A stretch of DNA of 64,000 nucleotides from Portulaca oleracea (GCA_029582165.1 CM055870.1:5451832-5515831), one strand, 5' to 3'; positions 1-12,123 are shown, counted from the stretch's first letter. Numbers and translations are program-made. The notes: generated by a model not told the origin, from the letters alone.

Positions 1-348
1 ACCCTAAAATAATGGTGAAGTGTGAAATGCATGAATAGACTGACCCTTTCAATTCATAAATTAATACTCTCTCCTTTTTTATTTATCCGTCACCTAGAGA
101 ATTAAATTAAAAATTTTGATAGTTAGTATCTTAATTTGTATAACTATTCCTCATACAAAATTAATGTCAATAGAGTTGTAATGAAAAATACTATTAAAAA
201 AATATAATATTATAATTTTTTATAAAAATTTTATATTAGAAATTATTGATTAAAAATTGACACTGAAAACCGTAAATGACAGATAAAAAAGAACGAACGG
301 AGTACATTTTGTTGGAATGTCAAATAAAATTGACGGAAGTTTGTTCTA

Positions 349-412
<64 letters not shown>

Positions 413-885
413 ATATTGGATTCTAATAATCCCTACTATCATTTTGGATTACAGTGGTCAAAAAAATAAAATTGTATTGTAGGACAAAATCAGTGTATAC
501 GCTAAATATCATAGATTTTGTGTTGCATTTGATTCAAAACTTTTATAACACTTTACCACGATTTTTAATGAATTCTGACATTTCTCCCAAAATTTTCATT
601 TTTTCAATTTTTATGATTTTTCAATTTATTCCTTTTAAAAATCATAATAATTGCTCGGAATCTCAAAAAATAATTTAAAAATGTTTTAGTAACTACACGT
701 TACCTATCTAGGGTAGTAACCAAAAAAACAAAAACAATATGGGGTAGTCATTGAAAATATAAAAAGAATGTGGTGATGGATTTGATGCACTACTGATACA
801 ATTTTTTTTTTGAACCAGAATCAAAATGATAGTAGAGATTATTGTCATCTGATTTGTGATAGTAGAGATTATTAGAATCCAATTT

Positions 886-954
<69 letters not shown>

Positions 955-1069
955 ACGACAATTAAGGTTGGTGGTTTAGGGTTTGTCAGTAGACTCATCC
1001 ATTTATTTTAACAATAGTAACTAGCGTTATATATCCTATGCAGATGCACGTGAATGTTAGTTATTAAAC
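1..1069. other. Intergenic DNA with a MITE between (TA)n tracts
   Basis: No gene is supported here. The stretch is AT-rich, with two long (TA)n runs at about 351-408 and 888-952. Between them lies an inverted-repeat element, annotated separately. Positions 61-305 look like a decayed mariner/Stowaway-type MITE: they start with a CTCTCTCC-like motif and end with GAACGGAGTA. The short ORFs are low-complexity translations. Confidence 0.6.
409..887. mobile_element. MITE flanked by (TA)n microsatellites (Micron-like)
   Basis: The left end reads GGATATTGGATTCTAATAAT and the right end, read in reverse complement, gives GGAAATTGGATTCTAATAAT. The inverted match continues into CTACTATCATTTTG on both arms. 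The right arm carries an internal duplication of the segment around GATAGTAGAGATTATT. Both outer edges abut long (TA)n tracts, so any TA target duplication cannot be distinguished from the microsatellite. Rice Micron elements are known to sit inside TA microsatellites, and this arrangement resembles them. The assignment to that family is inference. Confidence 0.55.
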
Positions 1070-1078
1070 TATTGAAAA

Positions 1079-1639
1079 GAACTAATTAGGTTTTTATCCC
1101 TTTAAGTTTTGAGAAAGTAGGATTTTACCCCCCAAGTTTTGAAAATTAGGTTTACCCTACTTCAATTTTAAACTAAATAATAAATTCTCACCTTACCTTT
1201 GTATTAAAGATTAATACATCCTTTTCTAATGAAGTTAGTGTTTACATTAATGTGAACTGACAAAATGTCCTCCATTTAAAAATCCATTTGCACACGTGAC
1301 AAATTAAACTCATCCCACCCTTCCTCATTTTCGTTCAATATCTGAGTTTCCATTCTTTGATTCATCCAGTGTTTCGAGCAAGACAATCTTAACGACCATG
1401 AAAGGAGAGACGACACTTTGTTATTCTTTTGGGAGGGGTAAATATGTCTTTTGTTACTTTTAATTAGGGTCATCTCAGACTTTTTACGCGCTTCTACAGG
1501 GGTAGTTTTGTCTTCCACCGGAAAATGGGTAAAATAATTATAAGTTTAAACTTGAGGTAGGGTAAACCTAATTTCCCAAACTTGGAGAGTAAAATCCTAC
1601 TTTCTCAAAATGTCAAGGGGTTAAAACCTAATTAGTTCC
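1079..1639. mobile_element. Foldback/Mutator-like MITE with long TIRs
   Basis: The ends form an inverted repeat of roughly 95 bp: the left arm starts GAACTAATTAGGTTTTTATC and the right arm ends with its near-complement CCTAATTAGTTCC. Both arms contain the GTAGGATTTTAC / GTAAAATCCTAC and TAGGTTTACCCTAC / GTAGGGTAAACCTA pairs. The flanks are TATTGAAAA on the left and TATAGAAAA on the right, a possible 9-bp target duplication with one mismatch. Long TIRs with a 9-bp duplication are typical of Mutator-like elements. The roughly 370-bp core shows no transposase. Confidence 0.5.
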
Positions 1640-2653
1640 TATAGAAAATTATATGTGGGAAACTTATTAAACTTGAATAATCTAAAATCTCAACTAAATA
1701 ATTTTGTAAAAAACACTTTCACATGTTGGCTCCTTTGTAAAATCAACATATATGTAAAAGCTAATGGATATCGTTTTAATTGTGTGATGAATATTTGTAC
1801 TTATATGTGTAATAACTAATATATAAGGTTCTTAATTGATTCATTAAAATAAAGTTATTAATTATGATTTTTATTTCTCCTTTTGTTTGAAAACTTTTGA
1901 TGATGACACATGGCAATTCAAAAGCTCCTATTAGAAAGCTTTGTTTTAATATATGTAATAGATTATAGTCACTATTATGAGGATTAAGATGATAACAATA
2001 GAAAAACTTGATCTCATGCTCGCCAGTCGCCACGCAAGGACTAACATGAGATTTTTGGCATTTTTTTCTTTTTATTTCTATTGTAGTGTATTTAAATTAT
2101 TAAATGTAGGGGCTACACTTTTTTTAAACATCTTAATCAAATTTATGCTCATTATTGGAAAACAAGTTAATATGAAGACTCTAACTCTAATTTTTTTGGT
2201 AGGCCATATAATTTCTACATCATCCAGTGAATATAATTCATGCTCACTATTGTCGGTGCTTTAACAACAGGTCGGTTGTTTCATAACAATAAAATAAGTG
2301 GTGAAGACATATTACAGCTATTGTACGTAACATAGATATTTAGATTTGGGATAATTTACATTTACATATTTTAATACGTAATAATATTCTAAATATGCAT
2401 ACGTAATCTTTAAGATGGTTTTTTAAAATAAATAAATGGAAAGGTTTGTTGACCAAGTGGAAATTAATGGGGGATAGTGGGAGGGTAGTGGAGGGCTGGG
2501 GCCAACAACTTGAGGGATATTAATTTGTTGACCACAAATCAATGGGGACATCAATTGATTATTAAAAATTATTATATGAAAAATGAAAATAATTAAGGGA
2601 GCCAATTAAGAACTAAGCTTGTGAAGAATATTGAGGAAATGTTGAAAGACAAT

Positions 2654-2889
2654 GGCCTTGTTCTTTTCTGCGGTATTTTGCGGTGTGGTGTGGTGGGGTG
2701 TGGTGGAATTGTAGTAGATTATTGGTATGTGTGGTAGGTGAGGAGACATAATGTAAAAAGTAGAGGAGAAAAGTAAAGAGAAAGAAGAGTGAAGAGAGAG
2801 AAAAGTAATGATTTATGGCAAACTGCGGTGAGTTGTGTATGTGGTGGTATGTAGTATCATGATTCTCTTGCAAGTAGAAAAACGAGGCC
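2654..2889. mobile_element. Tourist-like MITE, copy 1 (GGCC-TGTTCTTTT family)
   Basis: The element starts GGCCTTGTTCTTTTCTGCGG and ends with a degraded inverse of the same terminus (ACGAGGCC). It is flanked by the 3-bp direct repeat AAT (2651-2653 and 2890-2892). The interior is rich in GTGGTG and GTGGAATTGTGG motifs, as in the other copies in this window. No coding capacity. Confidence 0.6.
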
Positions 2890-3096
2890 AATATCAAGTT
2901 TAATAAAATGAAATTTGTATTGCGGTTGTCTTGTCATTTATTTCTTTTGTTGTTGTTTTATTAATAATTTAAAGTTTAGTGATTCATTGAATTTCTGTGA
3001 CATTGGATGTATATATATATATATTTTTTTTTTGATTGAAGTGACATTGGATATTAATATAGTAATATACCATCGTTTTTATTTGGTATTTATATA

Positions 3097-3524
3097 GAGA
3101 GTGTTTGATAAGAATTTTGCGGAACTTTTTATGATGTGTTTGGTAGCATTTTGGGAAAAACTTTCTCGAAATTTTTTTTCCTTAGGGCCTCTTTGAGAAA
3201 CTGTTTACTAAATTTGAAAGTGAAGTAATGGGTCATACACTAAAACATTCTCATCTATTCTGGACAATAAACATGGAGAAGTTTTCAACTTAAAAAAGTT
3301 GACTAATTTTCCTAGTTAGGTAAGTTTTGGAACGGAAAATTTTTCATGGGAAAAATCTCCCTTACCCCCTAAGAGAAAATTACCCTAATTAAAGGTGGTA
3401 AACTGTGGAACGTAACCCTTACAAAATTTTCCCAATGTCAAAATAAAACCAAACATAGGGACAATTAGTCAACTTGAAAAATTGACCAATTTTCCTAGGA
3501 TTTTTGACCAACCAAATACTCTAA
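3097..3524. mobile_element. GAGAGTGTTTGRT-type MITE
   Basis: The left end GAGAGTGTTTGATAAG and the right end ACCAAATACTCT form short terminal inverted repeats. The interior repeats motifs such as GACCAATTTTCCTAGG and GGGAAAAACTTTCTCG. The same family appears in a flavin monooxygenase intron at 38,425-38,625 and in a branching-enzyme intron near 57,481-57,700. Confidence 0.4.
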
Positions 3525-3867
3525 AATTTACCATTTGTATATAATAAACGATTTGAGTGATATTCACTTGATGAAAGCCGACGTAGTATCATAGATTGCT
3601 ATTCGTGCCCATGAATTATTGTATCTATCTACTATACTGACCTCAATTTAAAGTGAAAAATGAAAGATAATCTCACTCATGTTTTTATTTTCCATGTAAT
3701 TTTAGATTTTCCATTCTTTTTTCATTCCGTTTTTAATTATTCAAAGTTAATAAAAGACTAAAATCTACATCAAATGCGCTACAAAAATACGTAGAACAGT
3801 AAAAGACAACATCCATTTCGCATTCATTGTTGAGTTTTAATTAATTTGTTATATGAACCAATTACAG

Positions 3868-3960
3868 CTAGACCTGGCAATCGGATGGATCGGATCGGAT
3901 CGGATCGGATCGGATCGGATACAGCATGGTACAACCAATAATTTTCGAATACACAACTTA
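3868..3960. repeat. (CGGAT)n pentanucleotide repeat at a TAGACCTGGC end
   Basis: A TAGACCTGGCAATCGGATGG terminus, shared with other elements in this window, runs directly into six or so CGGAT units. It is then lost in AT-rich sequence. It is probably a truncated element end whose GGATCGGAT motif expanded. Confidence 0.5.
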
Positions 3961-4198
3961 TAATAATCTGATCCGAATCCACAACTTAATAATTTTCGAA
4001 TACACAACTTATAATAATCTTAACCTCCTAGCCAATAATATATCGATTGTACCATAATCCAAACTCATTCTCTTACATATAAACAATCAATAAGACCAAA
4101 ATATAAATATACTGATATCGAATAATTAAAGATCATACAAGAATCATTTCTTATATCCTATCCTAACATTACTGGAGATCAGATTTGTAGCAAAGAAG

Positions 4199-4480
4199 CT
4201 AGCTGTATATGATCAAATTTGATTGATATATAAGATAAGAATGAAAGTGATTATGATTGTTTGTATTTGTTAGGCATAAATGAAGATTCTTTTCAGACAT
4301 GAACTGGGAGATACTTTTAGTGAGAGAGAGTATCAAATTGATTCTATCTGCCAGATCATCAAGATTTTGGTAAGAATCCTTGAGTAATACTGGATCCTTA
4401 TTGGCTGCCTGTTCCTGTATGCCCAACATTAATGGAATCAATGCATCTCTTTTTCTTTTCTTTTCCCTTTTTTTTTGATG
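4199..4480 (-). other. Orphan exon-like open frame, function unknown
   Basis: On the minus strand a frame reads EQAANKDPVLLKDSYQNLDD, then LADRINLILSLTKSISQFMS, ending in an N/H-rich tail. The first 45 or so residues look more protein-like than the other short frames nearby. An AG just before the GAACAG codons (CATACAG) could be a splice acceptor. I find no start codon, upstream exon or recognisable domain. It may be a stray exon of a decayed or captured gene, or chance. Confidence 0.2.
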
Positions 4481-4659
4481 GGAGGGCCAGTCAAATGCAA
4501 GATCTGTGATAGGATGCCCAATTAAAACCTTCCCACATTAACTTTTTTTAACTTATATTGTTATAAATTTTATTCTTAATATTTAGTAATGACATCAATC
4601 ATACATTGTATTTTATGAGTCATCAGCATCATTGACACTTGCATGCACTTTATTATACT

Positions 4660-4913
4660 AGTTCTATTTCATATTAATTGTTATAATTTTTACTTCCACA
4701 ATCTCCATTTTCCAATGTTACTTTTTTATCAATAATTTCTTACAGAATATGCTATTAACAATTATACTATCATACTTTTATAATAGTATTTTTTGTTACG
4801 AATCTTATGGTTGTAATTTTATCATTGTATATATTGAGAAATTTATGGTCAAAATTTTTGAAATTTGACTGCACGATTTTCAAATACCACAATTAATATG
4901 GAAAGGAGGGAGT
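4660..4913. mobile_element. Stowaway/mariner-type MITE (ATTAATTG family)
   Basis: The left part reads TATTTCATATTAATTGTTAT and the right part CAATTAATATGGAAAGGAGG followed by GAGT. These form terminal inverted repeats of the common plant type built on CTCCCTCC plus CATATTAATTG. The borders are approximate. Confidence 0.4.
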
Positions 4914-6133
4914 CATTTTTTGGTTACTAGTTTTACCTTTTTTTTAAAAAAATCCATTGATCATTAGTAAAAATTTCTCCTCAAAAATTTAACTTAGCCC
5001 AACCATCAAATCTTCTAAATTTTTTCGAGATTTTTGACCACTCACTTTTAAATTATTATATAAATATATGTAAATAGATATAAATTGTTTAGCACTCGTC
5101 AGTTTCAAAACAATATTGATTAGCTAGCACTCATCAACTTTGATGATCCCTTATTTCATTAATATGTTGTTAGAATTTCTAAATTATGTGTTCACTCATG
5201 ACCATGTATTCAATATTTTGTTCAAATTTTAAAATGGCAGACTGATAAGTTTAAAATCTCTTTGATGTTAGCAAGTTTAATTTGACAATTAAATTATTAA
5301 ATTATACAAATTTTGCTTATGTATGGCACCAATAACATTAAAGTGTGACCCTATTTTGAAATATACTATTCTGAAATACTTTATAATTAATTTGCAAGTC
5401 ATTCTCCTAGTTAATGGAAAATATCTGTCAAAGTACACAGTGTCATTGTTAAAGGGAACAATCATTTATAAACCACATATTAAAAGCTAAATCACATAGA
5501 TATTAAAAACTTTTATAAGAGGAATGCCTAGGGGTGAACATGGTTAAATTTGGATTGGATGAAGATTGTTGTTGTTTGTCAGAAGGAATCATGGTTAAAA
5601 TAAGTGGTAAAAAGGGGATGGATCTAGGAGTATCACCCTACTATTCTATTCATCGGTGTGTCTTAAAAAAATAGTTAGGTAAAAATTAAATTTTGTAACT
5701 TTTGGTAAAATTTAACAAAAAATTATGTTAATATATTAAAATAAAATTTTTTTGTTTTTTAATTTTGATAATTTTGTTAAGTTTTAATAAATTTTGGTAA
5801 AATAAAGTTGCCCATGAATTTGACAGACCCAACCCATCTACCATTCACCCATCATTTATATTTTTAAAATTTTCACTTTCTTTCTTTTTTAATAAATTCT
5901 GGTAAATAAGATAAAACAAAAAAAATATTTAGAGGACTCTTCTATCAAGATATCTCCCCAAGTTATCCGCACAAGTAACGAAAAAAACTGCCAACGAAGG
6001 GTTACATATTCAAAGAGTGTTTAAAAAATGTCCAAGATTAACCATCCAATCCGTCGGTGACTTTGCTTCACGATAGATATATATGGCAAATAGTATAATC
6101 TTCACCTTCTTGGATCAAGTGAAATAGATATAC
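4914..6133. other. AT-rich intergenic DNA
   Basis: No gene, RNA or clear element border is visible. Short AAATTTTGGTAAA-like motifs suggest old MITE debris. Confidence 0.5.
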
Positions 6134-6141
6134 ATATTAGA

Positions 6142-6446
6142 TAGCGCCGGCAAAAAATCGGGTCCGGGTAAATTCGGGTCGGACAAATTTGGATAATGTC
6201 AAAATTCGGACGAGAAATTCATGTCCGGACTCGGTTTTATTTCGGGTCGAACCGGGTCGGACAATTCGAGTTTCGAACGAAGCAAAAATCGGGTTCGGAC
6301 AATAGAAAAAAGAGAAAGTTTATTTCCGAATATTCGGTCAATTCAGTCAATATCAAAATTCGAACGAAAAATCTATGTTCAGACCCGGTTATTTCTGGGT
6401 CAGACAATTTGAGTAATCCGGGTCGGACGAAATTTTGCCAGCGCTA
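6142..6446. mobile_element. hAT-like MITE with exact 8-bp target duplication
   Basis: The element is 305 bp with ends TAGCGCCGGCAAAAAATC and TTTTGCCAGCGCTA, which are terminal inverted repeats. It is flanked on both sides by ATATTAGA (6134-6141 and 6447-6454), an exact 8-bp duplication. Eight-bp duplications with short TIRs starting TA fit the hAT superfamily. The interior is made of GGGTCGGAC, TTCGGACGA and GTCCGGAC motifs. Short ORFs across it are not genes. A diverged copy is at 44,994-45,271. Confidence 0.75.
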
Positions 6447-6932
6447 ATATTAGACCTACTTCTAACCCCTATTTCACAACATTTCTTATTTGGTAGCTTT
6501 AGACCGCACTCAAACGTGTTTCACCTTGAGATTGTTGTTGTTATTCCCTGTTTTGCGGTTTATGTTTGTTGAAATGACATAGAGATAGTACTCTATCTGT
6601 TTCACAATAGTTGTTGTTTTGACTAACATTTTTATCCCTCAATACTTGTCAGTTGTCGCTTTATAATTTCAACGTAACTCTTTTCAACTAACTACTTTTT
6701 TATTAATTTTTCTAACTCAATGACAGAACAGGTAATAGAGAGAAAGATATACTAATTTACCATTAATATTTCACAACTTTTCGTGCAATACAATACTCCT
6801 TATTTTGTCCATTTTCATAATTTTAACTAAAGAGACACTATTATGGGACAAAAAGAATATTTCACTAAAGTCGGTAGATAGTGACTATAATTGAGTCATA
6901 TCCATCGAACAATTGTCCGAAATGACTCTTAA

Positions 6933-7194
6933 GGCTCTGTTCTTTTATTCAGTATTCTGCGGTATGGCGCGGTATGATGTGGTGAAATTGTGGCGGGTTG
7001 TGTTGTAATTGTGGCGGGTTATTTGGTATGTTGTGGTGAGTTTTTTGTATATATATAAATGTTGTATTGGTAATTGTGAAAAAGTAATTTGTGGTGGGTT
7101 GTGGTGAATTGTGGTAGAATGGTATTTTGTGGTGGGTTGTGACATAGCTACGATAAGTATACATGTGTGTAGCCACAGCCATGAAAACAGGGCC
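6933..7194. mobile_element. Tourist-like MITE, copy 2
   Basis: The ends GGCTCTGTTCTTTT and AAAACAGGGCC form the family TIR. TTAA lies on both outer sides, so the duplication is TTA or TAA. The interior is GTGG-rich. Its right flank is the target site of the small retroposon that follows. Confidence 0.6.
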
Positions 7195-7215
7195 TTAACA
7201 ATGTGCTAAATATCT

Positions 7216-7378
7216 TTTTTTTTTTTTGAGGAAAACCGCCAACAAGCGGGAGTTATTCATTACGATTTAAGTAACAAAACATATCATCATGGGCCAGAGC
7301 CAAAGAGACTTCTGGGCCGTCCTCCAACCAAATTCGATCAGACAAGTCATAGGGTTGAAGATGAGCTAGGGAATGAAG
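7216..7378 (-). mobile_element. Short poly(A) retroposon with 16-bp target duplication
   Basis: The 16-bp sequence AATGTGCTAAATATCT occurs at 7200-7215 and again at 7379-7394. Between the copies lies a 163-bp insert that begins with a run of about 14 T on the plus strand, a poly(A) tail read on the minus strand. A long direct repeat plus a terminal A-tail is the hallmark of target-primed reverse transcription. The insert is therefore a SINE or a severely 5'-truncated LINE. No reverse transcriptase or pol III boxes are evident in the short body. Confidence 0.7.
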
Positions 7379-7714
7379 AATGTGCTAAATATCTAATGAG
7401 GTACTAAACTTTCAATAATAACTTTGTACACGTAGAAATTATTTTTTGACAAAATTACAATATTTTTTGATTGCTTTAGTTATCCAAATGGACTAATAAA
7501 TCATAAATAGACAAACTTTTAAGCTTAACACGTCCTTATAGAACCATATCATGGAAATCTTCTATATTCAAGGAACGTCACTAAGCAAGCAATCTTGCAA
7601 TGATTTCTTCCTTCATACTTTATTAACATAAGACAAAGTTTGTGTAATACGAATTACAAACAATTGTATTAGATTCACATACCACAACCCAAAATTTGAA
7701 GCTTCTTAAATAAA

Positions 7715-7914
7715 TACTTCCTAATATTTTGACTAAATTTTGACCGTTAATTATTTACAAAAAAAATAAGTTACTATATGAAATTACCTCCATTGTAATT
7801 TTTAGCAAAATATTTTTCTAATGACGGTAATTTCATATTGTAACTCATTGTAATTTATGAAAAATTCACGGTTAAAATTTAATCAAAATATCAATTAATT
7901 TGGGACAGAGATAG
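7715..7914. mobile_element. Stowaway-type MITE (TACTTCC/GACAGAGATAGTA ends)
   Basis: The left end is ACTTCCTAATATTTTGAC and the right end reads GGGACAGAGATAGTA, with an ATATTTTG-type inverse partner degraded on the right. The interior repeats GAAATTACC/GGTAATTTC as a further inverted pair. It is related to the better-preserved copy at 28,241-28,453. Confidence 0.4.
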
Positions 7915-7919
7915 TATCA

Positions 7920-10270
7920 TATGAGACCCTCTTAATTAAATAGTACAAATCAACACTTGTTGTACTTGTAAATCACGTCTCAAATATATATTATGTACGT
8001 ATGACTAATAAATAAAACTATCATATAAGTAGTCAAAGAATTCATAACTTAAAGAGAAAATTGACATTATTTTATAATTCATCCCTATATGATTTCTCAT
8101 TGACAGCAAAAAATTATTTTTAAAAAACTATTCTTTACATTATTTGTCACATCATATATAATAATTCAAAACTTGTTACCAAAACTCTTGGTTTAACATT
8201 CTATAAATGGGAACCTCATTTACAACATATATAGGGAGAATAAGTCATCAATCCACCCCAAACACAAAGAATTTGGATGTTAGTACAATGTAATTACTTA
8301 CCATTTCAATGAAGTCCATTGTTTTCCAACCAAAACTAAATGCCACCACATATGGAAATATTACTTCTTTGATATTAAAATAGAATTAGCAATAATAATC
8401 AATAGCAATACAAAGACAAAAGACAATGACACAAATAAGCTCTTATGATGAATGTATGATGTCATCAAGCATACAATAAAAAAAAATAACAAATGAATCA
8501 ACCCCCTCTCCCTTGCAAAAAAAACAAGAAACATGTATTATTGTATGATGCAATCAAACATATTAAATAAAAATTTATAAAGACAAATGAACCCCACAAA
8601 ATAAAAACACAACTTGAAGCATTATTTATTTATTTATTATTAATTAACAAATATAGGAAATATAGGAAGGTGAGAGAAGAAGTCATAGGATGCCCTTTCT
8701 AATAATGATGGAAAGGAAGAAAGACAATTCAAGGACTATTTTGGTACAACAAAGATTTGAGAGTGGGAGTTCCCATTGGGCAAAGCAATTGGGAGTCATT
8801 ATTATTTTTTTATTATTACTTGTTCTTCCACCTCATATATCATTCTATTTTATGGAGTCTATAATATATCACTTTAACTTTCAAATGCATTAAAAATAGT
8901 ACATAAATAATATTCATATAAACACATTCTTTACAACAAACCAATGGTATTAATTTTATACTCTAAATTATTATATATTGCATAATTAGTAATAAAATAT
9001 ACGAAATTTAGGGGCACATATCACATAGCAACAATTATCAAGGGAGGGAAGGAGCAACGCTATTAAAATTTTGTCCCAATAAAAAAAATTGGGTTTGGTC
9101 CGAATTTGATTTAAACATTGATTGAACTGACTGAATATGTAGACAACAATATATTTCTCTTTTCGATTGTCTCAACTCAATTTCGACCCAATTTAGCTCC
9201 ATCCGAATTATTTAATCTGATCCGACCTGAAAAACCAGGTTCAGATATCAGTTTCTCATCCTGAATAGACATTGACAAAATTTGATCGACTCTAATTTTC
9301 ACTAGCTCTAAAGGATTGTAAAAGGGGACAAGAAAATGTGGTCAAGTGAAGATCTTGTAGGTAGATACCAAAAGGAAAAATCCAAGAAAGTGGGGAATAA
9401 GATGAAAAAGAAAAGAATGGAAATGGGCCCAATTAAAAGGCCCAAGTGATGGACCACGATCCAGTGGCTGGACTGCGTATCAAATCATATCATATCTCAG
9501 AAATTAAATTGAAATTTTGATGATATTCGCTCTCACATCTCGACATGTCACGATCCAACGGTCCCAATTTCCTTCTGCGGTTACAATTTGTTCTTCCCCT
9601 TAATTTGTACTTGGAATTGCCACCCCATCGTTTTGGAGGAATCTATCCCTGCTTATCACCAATAAATAAATATATAAATTACCCGTATTCAACTTTCACG
9701 AGTTTGGTTTTTAGTGGACTTCATAAACGGGTTAATCGATTCAGGTTGGCATCGAGTTAATCAATTTATGTTTGAATCGGATTCGGGGTGACTTCAAACC
9801 AGTCTTATTTGGATTGGTTTGAGTGAGAATCTTTAAGGTTGGATTTTGGTGAAAATTTCTACTAAACTACAACTTATTTACATTTTCGACAAGCATAATG
9901 TGCATTTTATTTTTACCCCTGATAAATAAACTATATCCCTTCTTCCAAGGATATTTTCAGCGGTGTTTGTAAATTTTTCATATAATTACCAATATTCATT
10001 AATTTACTAAAGGAGTTACCATTACAAATAAAAAGGAACGGATGTAATATAATCTTTCTCTAAACAATGTGAATCTTATCATACATCACCCAAATCAACA
10101 CCTCCTTTCTTTCTTATAAGGAACCAAAAAAAGAAAAAAAAAAGTCTTTCACCCAAAAAGTGTTGCAATATTTATGTATACAAATTTCATATTTCCCCTC
10201 AAACATAATTCCCAATCAAAGTATGATTATGATATCCTCAAACCCTGTAAAAGCAAGTTACTACTTTAAA
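7920..10270. other. Intergenic DNA, AT-rich
   Basis: No gene is supported. Around 9,085-9,300 there is degraded sequence of the CCGAC/TTCGGAC type seen in the hAT-like MITEs. The short ORFs at 8,690-8,893 and 9,545-9,760 lack any recognisable domain or splice partners. Confidence 0.5.
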
Positions 10271-10275
10271 ATTAA

Positions 10276-10465
10276 AGCCATGTTCTTTTCTGCGGCGCCA
10301 TAGCCTGCCGCAGTTTGCTATAATCCACCACATTTTACCGCAAATCATTTCTTTCTCTCTCCTCACTTATCTCCTCTACTTTTTACACCATCTCTCCTCA
10401 CCTACTGCATACCAATAACTACCACAATTGTGATTTATTAAAATACTGCATAAAAGAACCGGGCC
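10276..10465. mobile_element. Tourist-like MITE, copy 3
   Basis: The ends AGCCATGTTCTTTTCTGCGG and AAAAGAACCGGGCC form the family TIR. TAA is directly repeated at both borders (10273-10275 and 10466-10468). Confidence 0.55.
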
Positions 10466-12123
10466 TAAAATAGTAGTTGAATTTTTTTCCTCATTAAAAA
10501 GATATGCTTTTTCTAGGAAAAGAATTGAGCACTAACTGCAAGGATGATGAAACGAGGAACTTAGTCAACGAAAGACACAAAAAAAAAAAAAAAAACGCAG
10601 AAAAAGACAAAGAGAATTTGGTAAAAATGTCCATCACTTGCTTACGAGGTGGTCTGGAAGACACACCTGAGTGGTTCGAATAAGATCGCACCACAATCTT
10701 TGAATTTCCTGCAATTTTCAGGATCATCAACTCCACTAAAATACTCCCTACCTTTGACGTGTATAATTTTAATTTACTAAAATTTACCAGTTTTTATCTA
10801 AATTTACCTAAAATACCTAAGTTAAAAAACAAAAAAATTATTTTTGATATATTAATGTAAATTTACCAAAAATTATCAAAATTAAATTTTTATCCAACTG
10901 CTTTTAACCATGAATTTGACACATTAGTATAAGAAAATACAATCAGTAGATTTATCATGAAAAATATTATCAAAAAAATATAATGCTGTAATTTTTTGAT
11001 AAAATATATTGTGAAAATTTCTTAATCAAAGAAGGACATTGAGACAATTAATATGCGAGGAAAGAGTACTTATTAGGATCATCAGTCATCAGATTCAGTA
11101 TGGTATTATTAGCAGCAGATCCCTGTTGTAGCATGTTGTGCAAATATCAAGTCTGATTATGACAGCAGACGCAGTAGGAAAATTCATGGTGTTGTCACTT
11201 CATCTACAAATTCACATCCCAACGGTAGGTCACCTGTGTCGGCCTCCAATTATTGTCAATTTTCCAGCAATTTAGGTTTTGATCATCACAAATTCAGATC
11301 AAACATGCTGTCAAAAATTTAGGTTAGCGTCGTTTCGAGTCTAGATGAATCGGACATCAGAAGAAAAGTTGGTGCCCACAAAAATTCAGGATTGGGTCAT
11401 CTAATCAAATGAAAAGTTGTTGCTGTCAAAAATTCGAGCTCAGGTCATTTCTAGTCCAGACGATTCGGACATCAGGCGAAAGGTTGATGTCCCATGATCC
11501 AGTTTTTTTCCGGTATTTTCGGGGTCGGACAATTCAAAGAAGCCTAAATTTGGGTCAATATCGAGTTTGATCCGTAGAAAAATGAAGATTATTGTGTCCG
11601 GAGTCAAATTTTCGACGAAAAACTTATAACCGTACCCACTTCTTTCCGGACTGGACTAAACGGGCTTTAGGGGTACGATAGTTTTTTGACAGCCCTAAGT
11701 ACACTGTTTCATAATGATAAGTATGGTCGTACAATCAACAAAAACATTGCCCATTCCGAGTAATTAAGCCTGTTTCCTAAACCAAAGTAGCTCGGAGCAA
11801 GGAAAAGATCTACAGCCTGAGGCACGACTCGTACATGGGTGCATGTTTATTCAATCAAAACCACAAGTTTTTCACTGGTGAGGTCGTAATGCATTCGACA
11901 AAAATCGGATCTGAATATACATAGATACAGATCAACACTCGACTAGCAGTTCAAAAAGAAGGCTCAACTACAAGAGTCTCTGCTAAAAACGGACCTCACC
12001 TTGTTCACTTCTCTGCTAAAATCCTGCAGATGTCGACTGCTATATTTTTGCACCAGACCATAACATAACATAACAAGAGGTATTGAGTGTTGGCTCCTTG
12101 TTAAGCTACTACTACTTCTGGTT
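10466..12123. other. Intergenic DNA downstream of the EF-Ts gene
   Basis: Positions 10,742-11,060 hold AT-rich MITE debris. Positions 11,300-11,697 match the TGTCAAAAATT...TTTTGACAGCCCTAA hAT-like family seen in EF-Ts introns. About 11,900-12,123 is probably the 3' UTR of the minus-strand EF-Ts gene. No independent gene is visible. Confidence 0.5.

Noticed and set aside
708..998. 96-residue minus-strand ORF
   Set aside because: Most of it is an IYIYIY run translated from the (TA)n microsatellite.
6196..6447. 83-residue ORF
   Set aside because: Lies wholly inside the hAT-like MITE with an exact target duplication.
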